From: Streptomyces finlayi
Lineage (GTDB): Bacteria; Actinomycetota; Actinomycetes; Streptomycetales; Streptomycetaceae
Direction of reading: 5' to 3'
DNA length: 64,000 bases
Assembly (NCBI RefSeq): GCF_014216315.1
Contig: NZ_CP045702.1
Coordinates: 7,006,001 to 7,070,000, forward strand
Part shown: positions 42,527-50,466 of the stretch, piece by piece
Layout of the letters: each line of letters starts with the position of its first letter
How positions within the stretch are numbered: position 1 is the first letter of the stretch
Notes under the pieces: model-generated
The model's database searches: none
What the model saw: the letters and a program-made list of their open reading frames with translations, nothing else
What the model was told of the DNA's origin: nothing
Translations under genes and position numbers: made by a program

Positions 42527-42572
42527 GGTATCAGCCAGCCGTGTCAGCCGACCGTGTCAGCCGGCCGTGCCA
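42527..42572. repeat. Short tandem repeat at the end of the DUF3048 gene
   Basis: Three imperfect 12-bp copies of CCGTGTCAGCCG straddle the stop codon of the DUF3048 gene and repeat its last codons. Likely slippage. Confidence 0.55.
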
Positions 42573-43519
42573 GTCGGAACCAGCACGATCCAGACCTGGC
42601 CGCGCGCGAACGTCATCGGCCGGCCGTCCTCGGTGGTGAACTCCGTCGCCGACGCGGCGCTGTCGCGCTCCCACGTGACGTCGTAGGCCTTGCCGTCGCG
42701 CAGCGCGAGTGCCGATCCGGATCCCACGGTCTCGGTGAAGGGCGAGGTGTTCCCCCACTTGTCCCGGAAACGGGACGGGCCCAGGGTGACGTCCTGCAGC
42801 AGCACGGTGGCCGCTGACAGCCGGTCCCCGGAGGCCGTACGGGATGCCTGGCCGTCCATGGTGACCAGCCACTTCTTCTGCTCCGGCGACCAGGTGAACG
42901 TGAACCGCGCCGACGGGTAGCTCACCGTACGTTCGCTGACGGGTGTGCCGCCCCCGGGCGCGGGCGCGAAGCGCAGGCCGAGGTCCTCCGCCGCGTTGAC
43001 CTGCGTCGACTCGTGCGGGATGTTCTCCGGGCGAAGGTACAGGTTGTGCGGTGCCGGCCGGTCCTTGCTCCTGAAGTAGGCGTTCGGCGCCTTGGAAGGG
43101 GGCAGGGCATCGAGCGGAGCCGCCTCGATCGACGGCCGCAGCGCCGACTGGGCGCCGGAGTAGGCGAGCGTGGGCCGGTCGAACTGCCGGAGCAGTTCCA
43201 GATCCGTTTCCCGGGCGCTCCGTACGGGGCCGATCACGGGCGGGACGTCGGAGGAGTAGACGGCGAGTATCCGGCTCAGTCCTGCCTCCACCCGCTCGAC
43301 ATAGACGAGGTCGGCCTTCTCCAGCCCGGTCGGCGGCCGTGCGGGGGCGACGTTGTCGATCTTCACTGCGAGGATGTCGGCCTGCCCGGCCGACGTGCCC
43401 GCCCTGTCCGGAGGGGGTGCTGTTTCCCCTCCGGCCTGACAGCCGGACAGGGTGGCGATGAGGAGCACGAGAGCGGCGATCGAGGTGACGGCCGGCTTCG
43501 TCGTAGCGGAGGTGTGCAT
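42557..43519 (-). CDS. DUF3048 domain lipoprotein
   Basis: A 320-residue exported lipoprotein; the signal ends LIATLSGC with Cys at 27. The DUF3048 body includes DILAVKIDNVAPARPPTGLE, DLVYVERVEAGLSRILAVYS, VGPVRSARETDLELLRQF and the C-terminal half with FTWSPEQKKWLVTMDG and VQDVTLG-like VLLQDVTLGPS. The family resembles B. subtilis YerB and has no proven function; it is anchored outside the membrane. ATG 43519 has AAGGGG upstream. Confidence 0.88.
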   Translation of the reverse strand: MHTSATTKPAVTSIAALVLLIATLSGCQAGGETAPPPDRAGTSAGQADILAVKIDNVAPARPPTGLEKADLVYVERVEAGLSRILAVYSSDVPPVIGPVRSARETDLELLRQFDRPTLAYSGAQSALRPSIEAAPLDALPPSKAPNAYFRSKDRPAPHNLYLRPENIPHESTQVNAAEDLGLRFAPAPGGGTPVSERTVSYPSARFTFTWSPEQKKWLVTMDGQASRTASGDRLSAATVLLQDVTLGPSRFRDKWGNTSPFTETVGSGSALALRDGKAYDVTWERDSAASATEFTTEDGRPMTFARGQVWIVLVPTGTAG

Positions 43520-43653
43520 GGCGCCCGCCCCTTTCGAGCGGGCTCCCACCGGGGCACCGGCTCATGTCCTTTGCGGCGATGACTCTCCTGTCCATCATCA
43601 CGCAGAAGACCGGAAACCGGTTCCGGAGAGCAGCCCGGGAGCCCCCGCACCGT

Positions 43654-43718
43654 GACACAGCCGCACCGATCGAGACGCAGCCGTACCGACACAGCCGTAC
43701 CGGACACAGCCGTACCGA
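43654..43718. repeat. Tandem repeat of about 15 bp
   Basis: Four imperfect copies of GACACAGCCGTACCG in the 258-bp gap between the DUF3048 and DUF6381 genes. Nothing else is seen in that gap. Confidence 0.6.
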
Positions 43719-43777
43719 CCGCCCCGGGCCCGGGCGGGAAGCGTGCACCCGTCCGGGCCCGGCAGCCGCCGACGCCG

Positions 43778-43966
43778 TTATCGCCCGTCGGCCGTGCCGT
43801 CCGTGTCCTTGCCGTCCCGTTCACTCTGCGCCAGGAGCCGCTCGGCCTTCTGCCGAAGGCGCAGGCGGTGCTCGGGATCGCTCGTGCGCTCGGCTGCCTG
43901 ACTCAACTCGCTCGCCTTCTGACGCATGTGCTGGTCACGACCCGATGGTCCGGATATGGCACTCAT
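43778..43966 (-). CDS. DUF6381-like small protein
   Basis: A 62-residue, highly charged, all-helical protein: MSAISGPSGRDQHMRQKASE, then ELSQAAERTSDPEHRLRLRQ and KAERLLAQSERDG. The pattern of a QxMRxKAxEL helix, DPEHRxRL turn and KAxRLxxQS helix fits the small streptomycete DUF6381 proteins. ATG 43966 has AGGAG 5 nt upstream. Predicted to form a helical hairpin or coiled coil. Function unknown. Confidence 0.8.
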   Translation of the reverse strand: MSAISGPSGRDQHMRQKASELSQAAERTSDPEHRLRLRQKAERLLAQSERDGKDTDGTADGR

Positions 43967-44062
43967 GATCACTCCTGGGTTCGTGCTGAGCGGACAGTGC
44001 CAGCGAACCAGCCTCCTGCCAGGACTGCACCCGCTGATGTCACGTTCGGTAATCGCGTCCGC

Positions 44063-44926
44063 TCACGTCGGCTGTCCGTAGCCGCCCTGCGCGGGCGGGG
44101 GACCGGTGGCCGACGCGACACAGAACACGGCGCCGTACGGATCGCGGAGCGTGGCTCCGTCCTCCTGAGCCGAAATCCGGCGTTCGAGGACGCGGCCGCC
44201 GAGCCGGACGGCGGTCTTCAGCGCCGCCCCCACATCGCGTACGGGGAAGTGCACGTTCCAGCGCGGTCCGCACCCGGGGAGGATCTCGCTGCCTTCGGCG
44301 CCCGCGGTGATGAGCGCGGCGACCCGGCCGTCGTCGCGCAGCACGACGTCGTCGTGCTCGTAACCGACTTCGCAGGATCCGGGGAGCTCCGAGGCCCAGT
44401 CGAGGATCTCGCCGTAGAAGAGCGCGGCCTCGAACGGATTGGGGGTCGTCAGGTCCAGCCACCAGGGGCGGTGCGCCCGCCAGGCCTGCCAGTCGGCCAC
44501 CAGGCGTCCCTGCCAGACTCCGAAGCGCGCCCCGGCGCGGTCGGCGGCGACCGCTGCCCGGCCGATCGGGAAGTCGATGGGTCCGACCGCGAGTGTGCCC
44601 ATGCGCTCCCTGATCCGCGCGGCGGCCGCATCGGCGTCCGGGACGGCGAAGTACGGAGTCCAGTCGTTCGCGATGTGCACGACGTTCGTCAGCTCCGCCA
44701 GACCGGCCGTCGGTACGCCGTCGTAGAGCGCCACACTGAACTCGTCGCCCAAGTCCGTAGCGCGGAAGGTCCACCCCAGTACCGCCCCGTAGAACTCCTG
44801 GGACGAGGTGAGACTGCGGGTGGCGAGACTGGCCCAGCACGGTGCCCCCAGACCTGAGGCGTCCGTCGTGGACTTCTCCAGCGGAGATCTCCGCCGCGGA
44901 GTCTCCTGCGACTGCGAGCCGATCAC
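44063..44926 (-). CDS. Two-domain VOC family (glyoxalase-like) protein
   Basis: A 287-residue protein made of two vicinal-oxygen-chelate domains. The first starts PCWASLATRSLTSSQEFYGA, the second PWWLDLTTPNPFEAALFYGE. Each ends with a typical strand such as RDPYGAVFCVASA. Such duplicated proteins include CFP32/hydroxylase-type enzymes of streptomycetes; ligands vary. GTG 44926 is chosen because GGAGGTG lies 8 nt upstream; the long upstream open frame looks non-coding. Confidence 0.87.
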   Translation of the reverse strand: MIGSQSQETPRRRSPLEKSTTDASGLGAPCWASLATRSLTSSQEFYGAVLGWTFRATDLGDEFSVALYDGVPTAGLAELTNVVHIANDWTPYFAVPDADAAAARIRERMGTLAVGPIDFPIGRAAVAADRAGARFGVWQGRLVADWQAWRAHRPWWLDLTTPNPFEAALFYGEILDWASELPGSCEVGYEHDDVVLRDDGRVAALITAGAEGSEILPGCGPRWNVHFPVRDVGAALKTAVRLGGRVLERRISAQEDGATLRDPYGAVFCVASATGPPPAQGGYGQPT

Positions 44927-45239
44927 GGTGCGTACACCTCCAGTGCGGACCGGTGCCACTTCTTCCCGGCCCTCGCGGGCGTCCGGGGTGCGGCCGAGTG
45001 CCACGCGCGGACGCCGGTCGGCGAGTGGCTGCCTGTCGCGCGGTGCGACGCCGCCGCCGTCGGAGCTCCTCCACGAGCGTGTGTGCGGGGCCCGGCCTGT
45101 GCCCGCACGGCATGAGGGAAACACGGCCGGTCCTCGCGGCCCATGCTGCCCGAAGGCACGGTCGCGGGCCACTCGTACGCCGTGCCGGCACCGCCGCATT
45201 CAGGGTGGTTCGGTGAGCCCGCACCGCAGGCCCGGCACG

Positions 45240-45812
45240 TCAGTCCTGGTGGGTGCGTTCCGCGGCCTCGACCTGGTGCAGCGTCCGCCCGGTACGGGCC
45301 GACCGGGCGTTATACGGGTCGGGCGTGCCGGGTCCGTCGTGGACGGCCTCGTTGTCGTTCGCCTTGATCAGCAGCCATGCCACCGGGCTCGGCTCCGGCT
45401 CGTCGTCGCCCGCCCGCAACCGGGTGAGGGCGAATTCGCCGTGCAGTCTGGCACCCTCGAGCCAGAAGGTGGCATGCCCGCGCTCCAGGGCCTCCCCGAA
45501 CGATACGGGTGTGCCCTGTTCGTCGTGACTGAGCGGCCGGTAGGTCCCCTGGTCCCAGACGATGACGGTGCCGCCTCCTTGCTCGCCCTGCGGAATGACG
45601 CCTTCGAACTCGCGGTATTCCAGGGGGTGGTCCTGCGTCGGTACGGCCAGTCGCTTGTCCCGCGGATTGTCCGAGGGGCCACGAGGCACCGCCCAGGACT
45701 TCAGTACGCCGTCGACTTCCAGCCGGAAGTCGAAATGCATACGGCGCGCGTCGTGGATCTGTACGACGAACCGGGGTGCGTCACCGGTCGGGCGTACATC
45801 GTCGGTGTTCAC
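45240..45812 (-). CDS. Stand-alone LigD-type 3'-phosphoesterase
   Basis: A 190-residue protein equal to the phosphoesterase domain of LigD, which trims 3' ribonucleotides and 3' phosphates during non-homologous end joining. RFVVQIHDARRMHFDFRLEV carries the catalytic His and Asp, then KSWAVPRGPS, DHPLEYREFEGVIPQGEQGG and WLLIKAND. The polymerase and ligase domains are absent and no ku gene is nearby, so it must act with partners elsewhere. GTG 45812 has GGAGGATC upstream. Confidence 0.9.
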   Translation of the reverse strand: MNTDDVRPTGDAPRFVVQIHDARRMHFDFRLEVDGVLKSWAVPRGPSDNPRDKRLAVPTQDHPLEYREFEGVIPQGEQGGGTVIVWDQGTYRPLSHDEQGTPVSFGEALERGHATFWLEGARLHGEFALTRLRAGDDEPEPSPVAWLLIKANDNEAVHDGPGTPDPYNARSARTGRTLHQVEAAERTHQD

Positions 45813-45935
45813 ACCAGATCCTCCGCCCGCAGCTCCTTCGTCCCCTGTTCTTCCACTGTGCGGCCGGGGGCGGCGGACCGCATCAACAGGCGGACCGCAT
45901 CAACTGGCGTACCGCATCAACAGGGGGAGCGCGCC

Positions 45936-47267
45936 TCAGTCGTCCCCGTGTTCGTCGTTCTCCTTGTCCCCGTCCTTCTCCTTGTCCCCCTTGCCGTCAC
46001 CCAGTTCCTGGGCTCCGTCCTGGGACGACGCGTCGGACGGGGGAGCGTCCGGTGCCTGCCCGTGCTCGGCCGTTGCCGGCGGTGTCACCGGTGCGGTGGT
46101 CCCGGTGGAGTCCGTGGGCTGCGGCGTGTCGGCGGAGCTGGGCTCCGGTGCGAACAGGATCATGCCCAGATACACGGCGGCGATGAAGGCCGCCGTTCCC
46201 GCGATGGCGCTGGCCACGCGCGGCCGGCGCCTGATCGCCTCACGGGCGCTGCGCCTGGCCGGCGCGGGAGCCCGTCTTCGGCCGGTGGTCTGCGGCAGCC
46301 GGTACGTCGTGGGGCCCGCAGCCCCGCCCGCCGTGTCCGGCCCTGACCGGTGCGCACCCGCGGACACCGGCGAGGCGAGAGGGCCACGGGACGGCGGAGG
46401 CGCCGGTGCGTGGGCCCGACCGGCGGGGGCGACATGCGGCGGCAGGGGCTCGGTGCGCCCACGCCAGGCGTCGGTACGGAACCAGTCGGACACCTGCTGG
46501 GCACCGGGCCGGTCCTCGGGCTTCTTGGCGAGCAGGCTCAGCAGATACGCGTCGAACGCCGGGGAGATGTCGACGCCCCGCTGCCGCAGCGGTACGGGAG
46601 GCGTGTCCACATGCTGATAGAGCGTCGCGGTCGCCGTGTCGGAACGGAACGGCGGCTGCCCGAAGAGGAGTTGGTAGATCACGCAGCCCAGGGAGTACAT
46701 GTCCGACGCCGAGTCGGCCGTGCGGCCGAGCGCGCGCTCCGGCGCCAGATAGAGACTGGTGCCGACGATCTGCCCGGCGGTGGTCAGTGCGGTGGCCGGA
46801 TCGTCCACGAACTGGGCGATCCCGAAGTCGCCTATCTTGACCGACCCTTCGGCGTCCAGCATCAGGTTTCCGGGCTTGATGTCGCGGTGCACGACGCCCT
46901 GCCGGTGGGCGGCGGCCAGACCCGCGGCGGCCTCGCCCGCTATCCGGGCCACCTGCTCCGGATGGACCGTGTCCTGCGCCGCGAGAAGATCGCTGAGACT
47001 TCTGCCCTCCACCAGTTCCATCACGAGATAGAACCGGTCCTCCCAGGCCCCGAAGTCGAACACGGCCACCAGATGAGGGTGGCTCAGCCGTGCGGCCGTC
47101 TGCGCCTCCAGCCGGAAGCGGGCGGCCGATGACGCGTCGTCACGGTCACCCAGCAACAGCTTCACGGCGACGGCCCGGCCGAGGACTTCGTCCGTCGCGC
47201 GCCACACCTCGCCCATGCCGCCGCGGCCGATAGGGGATATCAACCGGTACCGACCAGCTACCAGCAC
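45936..47267 (-). CDS. Membrane serine/threonine protein kinase
   Basis: A 443-residue PknB-type kinase. Residues 5-265 form the kinase: IGRGGMGEVWRA, Lys36 in AVKLL, HRDIKPGNLML, DFGIAQF, LAPERALG. A Pro/Ala-rich linker follows, one transmembrane helix (about 350-373, VASAIAGTAAFIAAVYLGMI), and a 70-residue outside tail. The tail is Pro/Thr-rich, then switches to an extreme acidic/Lys run (GDGKGDKEKDGDKENDEHGD). There are no PASTA domains. GTG 47267 gives the family start VLVAGRYRL. The target is unknown. Confidence 0.9.
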   Translation of the reverse strand: MLVAGRYRLISPIGRGGMGEVWRATDEVLGRAVAVKLLLGDRDDASSAARFRLEAQTAARLSHPHLVAVFDFGAWEDRFYLVMELVEGRSLSDLLAAQDTVHPEQVARIAGEAAAGLAAAHRQGVVHRDIKPGNLMLDAEGSVKIGDFGIAQFVDDPATALTTAGQIVGTSLYLAPERALGRTADSASDMYSLGCVIYQLLFGQPPFRSDTATATLYQHVDTPPVPLRQRGVDISPAFDAYLLSLLAKKPEDRPGAQQVSDWFRTDAWRGRTEPLPPHVAPAGRAHAPAPPPSRGPLASPVSAGAHRSGPDTAGGAAGPTTYRLPQTTGRRRAPAPARRSAREAIRRRPRVASAIAGTAAFIAAVYLGMILFAPEPSSADTPQPTDSTGTTAPVTPPATAEHGQAPDAPPSDASSQDGAQELGDGKGDKEKDGDKENDEHGDD

Positions 47268-47407
47268 CTGTACACCAATCTCGAACTGTGGCCCGCTTCG
47301 ACAGCCGCGGAGAGGGTGTGCGGCCGCGTCAGGATATCGGCCTGCGGGGCCGAAGTCGGCACCGGTGACCCGCTGCCCGTCGGCCGACGGGCTGGTGGGG
47401 GCGGCAA

Positions 47408-48133
47408 TCAGCCAATCGTCCCGGTGGTCCCCGGGCCACCGGCCAGACGGAGCCACTCGTACACGGCCTCGGCCGTGAACTCGCTTTGCCCGCCCGGGAA
47501 GAGGAGATCCGCCGCCAGGAACGCCGGATCGTCCGCCGTCTCCGCCACATACGGGATCGCGACACAGCGCATACCCGCCGCGCGCGCCGCAGCCGCGCCG
47601 GGCGGAGCGTCCTCCAGCACCACGCAGTCGGCCGGTTCCGCGCCCAGTCGCCGCGCGGCCTCCAGGAACACATCGGGCTCCGGCTTGCCGCGCGGCACCT
47701 CCTCCGCCGACACGTACAGGGGGATGTGCGCGTCGAGGCCGGTGACGGCGAGCACCGCCCCGATCGCCGCCCGGGACGAGCCCGAGGCCACCGCCATCGG
47801 GACGCAAGCGCTGTGCAGGCGTTCCACGAGCTTCCGCATCTCCGGGAAGACCTCGGTGGAGGAGCCGGCCAGTTCGAGATAGAGGGCGTTCTCTCCGGCC
47901 AGCAGTGCGTCGACCGGTGTCTCGATCCCGTACTCGGTGCGCAGCACGGTCAGCGTTTCGCGGGTACCGATCCCGATGAAACGGGTGTGCTGTTCCCAGC
48001 TGAAGTCCGTCACGCCGTACCGGGCGAGAAGGCGGCGGCCCGCCTCGTAGTAGTTCGGCTCACTGTCCACGAGCGTGCCGTCGAGATCGAAGACGACGCG
48101 GGGGAACGGGGCATCGGTACGCGGTGAGTTCAT
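47408..48133 (-). CDS. HAD family hydrolase (beta-phosphoglucomutase-like)
   Basis: A 241-residue HAD phosphatase or mutase. Motif I FDLDGTLVDSEPNY, motif II AVASGSS, motif III Lys in PRGKPEPDVF and motif IV LEDAPPGAAAA. The helical cap lies between motifs I and II. The closest subgroup by pattern is the beta-phosphoglucomutase and sugar-phosphatase clade. It lies 25 bp before the Lrp gene start-to-stop junction on the same strand. Substrate unknown. Confidence 0.88.
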   Translation of the reverse strand: MNSPRTDAPFPRVVFDLDGTLVDSEPNYYEAGRRLLARYGVTDFSWEQHTRFIGIGTRETLTVLRTEYGIETPVDALLAGENALYLELAGSSTEVFPEMRKLVERLHSACVPMAVASGSSRAAIGAVLAVTGLDAHIPLYVSAEEVPRGKPEPDVFLEAARRLGAEPADCVVLEDAPPGAAAARAAGMRCVAIPYVAETADDPAFLAADLLFPGGQSEFTAEAVYEWLRLAGGPGTTGTIG

Positions 48134-48158
48134 GCATCCCAGCATGGCGGGCGGGTGA

Positions 48159-48641
48159 CTACTCCGCGCCGCCGGCCGCCCGTCCCACCGATTCGACCAG
48201 CGGCAGCAGCCGGTGCGGCACCCGCTCGCGGAGCGCCACCTCCGTCCGGGTCCTGACCACACCCGGGAGCTGGATCAGCCGCTGGATCACATCCTCCAGA
48301 TGCCCGTTGTCACGGGCGACGACCCGGGTCAGGAGATCCCCGCCGCCGGTCGTCGAGAACGCCTCGATGATCTCAGGGACGGCGCAGAGCGCCTCGCCCA
48401 CCTCGTCCAGGTGCCCCTGGGTGACCTCCAGGTGGACGAAGGCGAGCACCGGGTGGCCGAGTGCGGCGGGGGAGAGCACGGGACCCGAACCGGTGATCAC
48501 GCCCTCGCGCTCCAGCCGGTCCAGCCGGGCCTGGAGGGTGCCGCGGGCGATTCCCAGAAGGCGGGCGTACTCCCGCGCACTGGTGCGCGGCTGCTCGATC
48601 AGGAGGCGCAGGATGCGGGTGTCGAGAGAATCCACGGCCAT
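48159..48641 (-). CDS. Lrp/AsnC family transcriptional regulator
   Basis: A 160-residue regulator. The helix-turn-helix SAREYARLLGIARGTLQARL is at residues 21-40, and the RAM effector domain follows (LAFVHLEVTQGHLDEVGEAL, VPEIIEAFSTTGGGDLLTRV, DVIQRLIQLPGVVRTRTEVA). Such proteins sense amino acids as octamers. It is upstream of and close to the HAD gene on the same strand. The start is ATG 48641. Confidence 0.9.
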   Translation of the reverse strand: MAVDSLDTRILRLLIEQPRTSAREYARLLGIARGTLQARLDRLEREGVITGSGPVLSPAALGHPVLAFVHLEVTQGHLDEVGEALCAVPEIIEAFSTTGGGDLLTRVVARDNGHLEDVIQRLIQLPGVVRTRTEVALRERVPHRLLPLVESVGRAAGGAE

Positions 48642-48715
48642 GGTGCGTCGGCCCCTTCCCGGCGCGGTGAAACGTAGGGCGACTGTACCAATGGCACAGT
48701 GCGGCGCGCGGAAGG

Positions 48716-50083
48716 TCAGGTGTCGGAACCGGCGGGCGGCAGCGGTTCGTAGCGGGCGCGCTGTGCCTCGTAGGCGACCTCGGGGTCCTCGTCCAGCTCC
48801 AGTGCGGCCAGGACCCGCTTGCGCAGAGCGAGGCTGTGGGCGCAGAGCAGCCGGAGACCGGCCCGCCGCACGTGGCGGGGGCGTCCCGGGGCCATCAGGG
48901 AGACCAGCCAGGCCTCGGGGACGAGCAGGACGTAGGGCACGAGGGCCTTGCGGGCGGTACGGACGACAGGAGGGTGCGGGTCCTTCATGGCGGCCATCAG
49001 CTCGTCGGGGGACGGCGGGTCCGTCATGAGCAGGGCGGCGAGGGCTGCGGCGCGCACCCGGCCCTCCGGATGCCCGGCCAGCGGGCGCAGGAGCGCTGTC
49101 GCGTCCGGCGCCCCGGACTCGGCCAGCCCGAACAGGGCCCCGGGCGGCAGACCGGGAGCGCCGGGGCCGGCGCACAGGCTGCGGTAGTGCGACGGAGGGT
49201 CGTCGCCCTCCAGCCTCAGGACCAGACGGGCGGCGGCGCGCACCCGGGCCGACGGGTCGGCCAGATGGGCCGCGGCTTCCCGGCCCCGGCCGGCCCGGTG
49301 CAGTGCCGTCACCGCGGAGGACCGGGTCACCGCGGACGAGGCGCGGAGCAGAGGATCCAGGAGTCGGCGGTCCGGGACGGCGGCGGTGACCCGGGCCAGC
49401 AGTGCGGCGGTGCACAGGTGCCGGACAGCCCGGTCCGAGGCGGTGAGGGTGAGCTCTGTCAGCTCGGCGGCCGTGAGCAGTTCGTGCTCCAGTGAGAGCT
49501 GTGCCCCGAGCATGCGCACGCGCGGCAGCGGACTGACGTGGAAGGGAGCCGACAGTCCCCTGGGCAAGGGCCCCGCGGCGGCCACGACGCGGTCCAGCGC
49601 CCAGTCGCCGTGCGGGCGCAGGCTCAGACGCAGGGCCAGGGCTACCAGCTGCGACGCCGGCGCCCCGGCTGCCTCCAGGGCCCTCTCCGTCAGGCGGCGC
49701 GCCCGCCCCCGCACCTGCGGATGACCGTCGGCGCAGCGCAGGAGGAGCAGGGGCAGAAGTCCCGGCCGCCCGACGGTGAAGGCCAGAGCGGCTTCACGCG
49801 CCTGCCACCGGTGGTGGCAGAGGACGATCGCGTTCTCCGGCTCGGAGGGCGGGAACCGTGACCAGGTGACGTCGTGGGCCTCGTCGTCCCAACGCGGGGC
49901 GGCCGCCCAGTGCGCGGACCGGGCCTCGCCGCGCCGTGCGGTCGCCGACCTTATGCGCCGGTCGAGATCGACCCACGCCTCCGGATCGACGGTGTCCAGG
50001 GCTGCGGACAACGGCTGGCCCCGGAGGAGACGGTCGTGCGGAGGGAGACGCGGCGTGGGCGACAGGGGGATCGGTTTCCGCAT
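48716..50083 (-). CDS. HEAT-repeat-like helical protein
   Basis: A 455-residue, Leu/Ala/Arg-rich helical protein. Many short helix pairs of the HEAT type are visible: PQVRGRARRLTERALEAA, VTRSSAVTALHRAGRGREAA, PSARVRAAARLVLRLEGD, PEGRVRAAALAALL and PPVVRTARKALVPYVL. It is a protein-binding scaffold by fold analogy; no enzyme motif is seen. ATG 50083 starts MRKPIPLSPTPRLPP. No clear operon partner. Confidence 0.75.
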   Translation of the reverse strand: MRKPIPLSPTPRLPPHDRLLRGQPLSAALDTVDPEAWVDLDRRIRSATARRGEARSAHWAAAPRWDDEAHDVTWSRFPPSEPENAIVLCHHRWQAREAALAFTVGRPGLLPLLLLRCADGHPQVRGRARRLTERALEAAGAPASQLVALALRLSLRPHGDWALDRVVAAAGPLPRGLSAPFHVSPLPRVRMLGAQLSLEHELLTAAELTELTLTASDRAVRHLCTAALLARVTAAVPDRRLLDPLLRASSAVTRSSAVTALHRAGRGREAAAHLADPSARVRAAARLVLRLEGDDPPSHYRSLCAGPGAPGLPPGALFGLAESGAPDATALLRPLAGHPEGRVRAAALAALLMTDPPSPDELMAAMKDPHPPVVRTARKALVPYVLLVPEAWLVSLMAPGRPRHVRRAGLRLLCAHSLALRKRVLAALELDEDPEVAYEAQRARYEPLPPAGSDT

Positions 50084-50137
50084 GGTCACAGGATGCCCGG
50101 CCACGGACACCACCGGAACCAGGGCCGAAGGCGACCG

Positions 50138-50236
50138 CTCCTGGACCGATCCGCCGTTCCCCTGGACGAGCGGGTCGAGGCGCTGCTCGCCCGGCGCACG
50201 CCGGCGGAGAAGCCGATGGCCTACCACTTGTCGTGA
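50138..50236 (+). pseudogene. Possible N-terminal scrap of a GH3 beta-glucosidase gene
   Basis: The plus strand reads SAVPLDERVEALLARRTPAE and KPMAYHLS before a stop. PLDERVEALLARLTPEEK is the typical first helix of GH3 beta-glucosidases. Nothing more of the enzyme follows. Thirty codons only, so the call is tentative. Confidence 0.35.
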
Positions 50237-50254
50237 TCAAGGCCGATATCGTGG

Positions 50255-50317
50255 ACCACTGGCACAGTGGTTCTCTTGGCTGTTGAGCCAGTTGGTCAAA
50301 GGTGGTTACCTTTGACC
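50255..50317. promoter_or_regulatory. Three consecutive inverted repeats upstream of the FUSC gene
   Basis: ACCACTG/CAGTGGT (50255-50261 and 50265-50271), TGGCT/AGCCA (50277-50290), and a perfect 10-bp pair GGTCAAAGGT/ACCTTTGACC (50294-50303 and 50308-50317, loop GGTT). The last is a good candidate for a dimeric repressor. All lie 150-212 bp before the FUSC start. Confidence 0.55.
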
Positions 50318-50466
50318 TATCCATGTACTCAAGGCGCCGCGCAGCGCCGGCCGGCAACGAAGCCGGAATCCGGTCCGCGGTGCCTTCGTCGTGTCTGTCC
50401 GCCGTCCCCCACCCCGGGCGGCCGCAGGCGCGGCGGCACCACTGCCAAGGGGGGCGGCACACCACC

